This document shows positions 30,367 to 32,457 of a DNA stretch of 32,457 nt, piece after piece. Under the pieces are notes generated by a model. The model was not told the origin of the DNA. It did not search any database and worked only from the letters and a program-made list of their open reading frames with translations. Each line of letters begins with the position of its first letter. The first letter of the stretch is position 1. The translations under genes were made by a program, and so were the position numbers. Origin of the DNA: Microbacterium sp. B19 (GTDB lineage: Bacteria > Actinomycetota > Actinomycetes > Actinomycetales > Microbacteriaceae); assembly GCF_000333395.1 (NCBI RefSeq), contig NZ_BADA01000362.1, positions 1 to 32,457 of the forward strand, written 5' to 3'.

Positions 30367-31797
30367 TCAGCCGGCGTAATGGATGGAGGTGTACGACAAG
30401 TACGACGCGAGACCTTCGAGTCCGAACTCGGTACCGACGCCGCTGTCCTTGTGGCCGCTGAACGGGGCTGCGGCGTTGGAGCCGTACTGGTTGATGCCGA
30501 CGGTGCCGGTGTCGATCCGGCGCGCCACGGCGGTGGCCGCGTCTTCGTCCCGACCGAACACGGCGCCGGCGAGACCGTACGGCGAGTCGTTCGCGAGACG
30601 GACCGCCTCGTCGACGTCGCGATAGGTGAGGACCGTCAGGACCGGCCCGAAGATCTCTTCCCGCGCGATCCTCATCGTGTTCTCGGCATTCACGAACACG
30701 GTCGGACGCACGAAGAATCCCCGTCCGCGCGGCGCCCCCACACCGCCCACGATCGGGTGTGCTCCCTCGTCGATCCCGAGGCGGATGTACTCCGCGACCC
30801 GATCGCGATGACGGCGGGAGACCAGAGGGCCGAAGAACGTCGAGGGGTCCGATGGATCGCCGAGCGGCGCCGCGGCGATGGTCTCGGCAACCGCCTCGGT
30901 CAGCTCCTCCGCACGGTCATGAGGCAGGAGCAGGCGGGTGCAGGCCTTGCACGTCTGCCCGGTGTTGCGCATCGCGACCTTGAGGATGTTTCCGGCGAGC
31001 ACCGTGGCATCCGTGTCGGGAAGCGCGACAGCCGCTGACTTGCCACCCAGTTCCAGGGTCACGGGACGCAGGAGCCGCCCCGCGGCCTCACCGATCCACC
31101 GTCCCGCGGCGGTGGAGCCGGTGAACGAGATCTTCCCGACCTTCGGGTGCTCGACGAGGGCCTGCCCCGCCTCCACCCCTCCCGTGACGAGGTTCACCAC
31201 CCCGGGAGGGAAACCCACCGAGCGGACGGCATCCATGAGTTCCCGCGCCGCGAGCGGTGTCTCCGGTGCGGGCTTGATCACCACGGTGCAGCCCGCGACG
31301 AGCGCGGGGGCGAGCTTGACCACGATGAGGCTCAGCGGATAGTTCCACGGGGTGATGAGGCCCGCGACACCGAGCGGAGTCCGCAGGACGCGCGACCGGC
31401 CGGGGGAGAGCGGATTGAGCCTGACGTCGTCCGCGAAGGCCTCATCGGCGAGGCCGGCGACGAGTCGAAGGTGGGCGGCGGCCTGCACCGGCGCGTGCCG
31501 GGCTTCGCTGATCGGGGTGCCGTTCTCCCGCATGATCACTCGGGCGAGCTGGTCGGCGCGTCTCTCCAGCTCGTCGGCCAGACGCACGACCAGCGCGGCA
31601 CGCTCGGCCGGCCGGGCGTCGCGCCAGCCCGCGAAGGCGCGGTCGGCAGCAGTGACGGCCGCGTCGATGTCGGCGGCCCCGCCGTCCGGCACCTCGGCGA
31701 TCGTCTGCTCGGTGAACGGGTCGACCACCGACAGCCGACGTCGACTCAGAGCGGGACGCCAGTCTCCGTCGATGAAGACGGTGTCGTAGGTGTGCAT
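30367..31797 (-). CDS. Aldehyde dehydrogenase, second copy
   Basis: 476 residues from ATG 31797, which has GGGAGA 7 nt upstream; an in-frame ATG at 31866 falls inside the operator region and is unlikely. Catalytic set: N152 (LITPWNYP), K175 (VIKPAPE), SFTGSTAAG, E249 (LELGGK) and C283 (NTGQTC). NAD(P)-dependent oxidation of an aldehyde. Operon with the zinc alcohol dehydrogenase downstream; divergent from the P450 gene at 31929. Confidence 0.92.
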   Translation of the reverse strand: MHTYDTVFIDGDWRPALSRRRLSVVDPFTEQTIAEVPDGGAADIDAAVTAADRAFAGWRDARPAERAALVVRLADELERRADQLARVIMRENGTPISEARHAPVQAAAHLRLVAGLADEAFADDVRLNPLSPGRSRVLRTPLGVAGLITPWNYPLSLIVVKLAPALVAGCTVVIKPAPETPLAARELMDAVRSVGFPPGVVNLVTGGVEAGQALVEHPKVGKISFTGSTAAGRWIGEAAGRLLRPVTLELGGKSAAVALPDTDATVLAGNILKVAMRNTGQTCKACTRLLLPHDRAEELTEAVAETIAAAPLGDPSDPSTFFGPLVSRRHRDRVAEYIRLGIDEGAHPIVGGVGAPRGRGFFVRPTVFVNAENTMRIAREEIFGPVLTVLTYRDVDEAVRLANDSPYGLAGAVFGRDEDAATAVARRIDTGTVGINQYGSNAAAPFSGHKDSGVGTEFGLEGLASYLSYTSIHYAG

Positions 31798-31860
31798 CGC
31801 GCGGTCTCCCTCGACGGTTGCGATCGGTGCGCGCTCCCGAGAAGATGGAGCGTTCGCGTA

Positions 31861-31889
31861 AACCATACATGTGAGCTATGGTTGGACCA
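31861..31889. promoter_or_regulatory. FadR-like operator between aldehyde dehydrogenase and P450 genes
   Basis: TGGTTGGACCA (31879-31889) matches TGGNNGRRCCA and is a near-perfect FadR-type core. It overlaps a second dyad, AACCATA (31861-31867) / TATGGTT (31877-31883), with a 9-bp spacer. I cannot place -10 and -35 boxes with confidence on either strand. Confidence 0.6.
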
Positions 31890-31928
31890 AACTTCGACAT
31901 GGAGTCGAGGCTCGAAGGAGAGTCATTC

Positions 31929-32457
31929 ATGAGTGCCCCCACGCAGATCGACCTCATGGACCTGTCGCCGTTCATCGCGGGCACGGAGCTGGAGAACTTC
32001 GCTGTGCTCCGCGAGCACGATCCGCTGCATTGGAACGAGGAGCCGAACGGTGGTCCCGGATTCTGGTCGATCACGCGCTACGCCGATCTGATCACCGCGA
32101 TCGACGACCCCACGACCTACATCAACGGCGAAGGCACCCAGATCCTCAGCCGCAAGGTCGAGGGCCACCACCCGACCGTGCACAACACCGACGCGCCGCG
32201 CCACATGGAACTGCGCCGCATCGCGACCCCGCACCTCCGGGCGGTCAAGATCAAGGACTGGCTCGAGATCATCGACTCCAACGTCGACGAGATCCTGGAC
32301 TCCATCGAGGATCGACTCAACTACGACTTCGTCCACAACGCCGCCGCGCTGCTGCCGATCCAGGTGCTCGGCGAGGTCCTCGGCGTCCCCCACGAGGACG
32401 GGCACCTGCTGCTGGAATGGACCAACGCGTCGTGTCGGACGACCCGGAGTACATGAC
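31929..32457 (+). CDS. Cytochrome P450, 5' part, with a probable frameshift near the window end
   Basis: N-terminal part of a P450 from ATG 31929 (AAGGAG upstream). GFWSITRYADLITAIDDP, NTDAPRHMELRRIATPHL and VLGEVLGVPHEDG are typical P450 helices B to F, close in style to P450s of terpenoid and steroid breakdown. The haem-binding Cys lies outside the window. After LLLEWTNA the frame turns to SCRTTRST and stops at the window edge. Adding one base near 32427-32431 gives the expected VVSDDPEYM, so one G appears to be missing. The gene is either newly broken or carries a sequencing error. Confidence 0.85.

Overview
The window is high-GC actinobacterial DNA (about 70 % by eye). The heptamer GGATGCC/GGCATCC is very frequent on both strands, and the housekeeping genes at the left edge look like those of Microbacteriaceae, so a Microbacterium-like organism is my best guess; this is inference, not a database result.

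Left part (1-5914), ordinary chromosome: the N-terminal 577 codons of a DEAD-box RNA helicase, a UMF1-type MFS permease, a divergent pair of MarR-like genes with glycine/histidine-rich extensions and a matched pair of 18-bp operator-like sites between them, a dCTP deaminase gene (dcd) broken by a frameshift plus an in-frame stop, and tRNA-Gly(CCC). Three palindromic intergenic elements lie among these genes.

Right part (about 6050 to the window end), a dense accessory catabolic cluster starting directly after the tRNA terminator. Plus strand 6137-9541: a free-standing phosphohistidine 'mobile' domain, an unrecognised 439-aa protein, a thiolase-fold protein and its DUF35 partner. Minus-strand operon 17790-9652: cytochrome P450, 3Fe-4S ferredoxin, ferredoxin reductase, HtaA-domain protein, double-length family III CoA-transferase, aldehyde dehydrogenase, SDR alcohol dehydrogenase. 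Then a KstD-like flavoprotein (minus), two overlapping FadR-type regulators (plus), a tyrosine-phosphatase-like enzyme (minus), a PPDK-like protein lacking its TIM barrel with a LuxR regulator (plus), a PEP-synthase-like protein lacking its ATP-grasp domain (minus), an AttH/CrtC-like protein, a histidine phosphatase and a third FadR-type regulator (plus), a zinc alcohol dehydrogenase and a second aldehyde dehydrogenase (minus), and the start of a second P450 (plus, cut by the window end).

Working model (inference): the P450s and their electron chain hydroxylate a hydrophobic, probably alicyclic or terpenoid/steroid-like compound. The dehydrogenases oxidise it to an acid, the CoA-transferase activates it, the KstD-like enzyme desaturates it, and the thiolase-fold/DUF35 pair cleaves it. 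The unusual part is a dikinase/PEP-synthase machine dispersed over separate genes: an ATP-grasp plus His module, an acceptor plus His module, and a lone His module with an unknown partner. It could phosphorylate a hydroxyl of the substrate using ATP. Several promoters share a FadR-like site (TGGNNGRRCCA in the direction of transcription) placed 3-5 nt after the -10 box, so the cluster looks like one repressed regulon.
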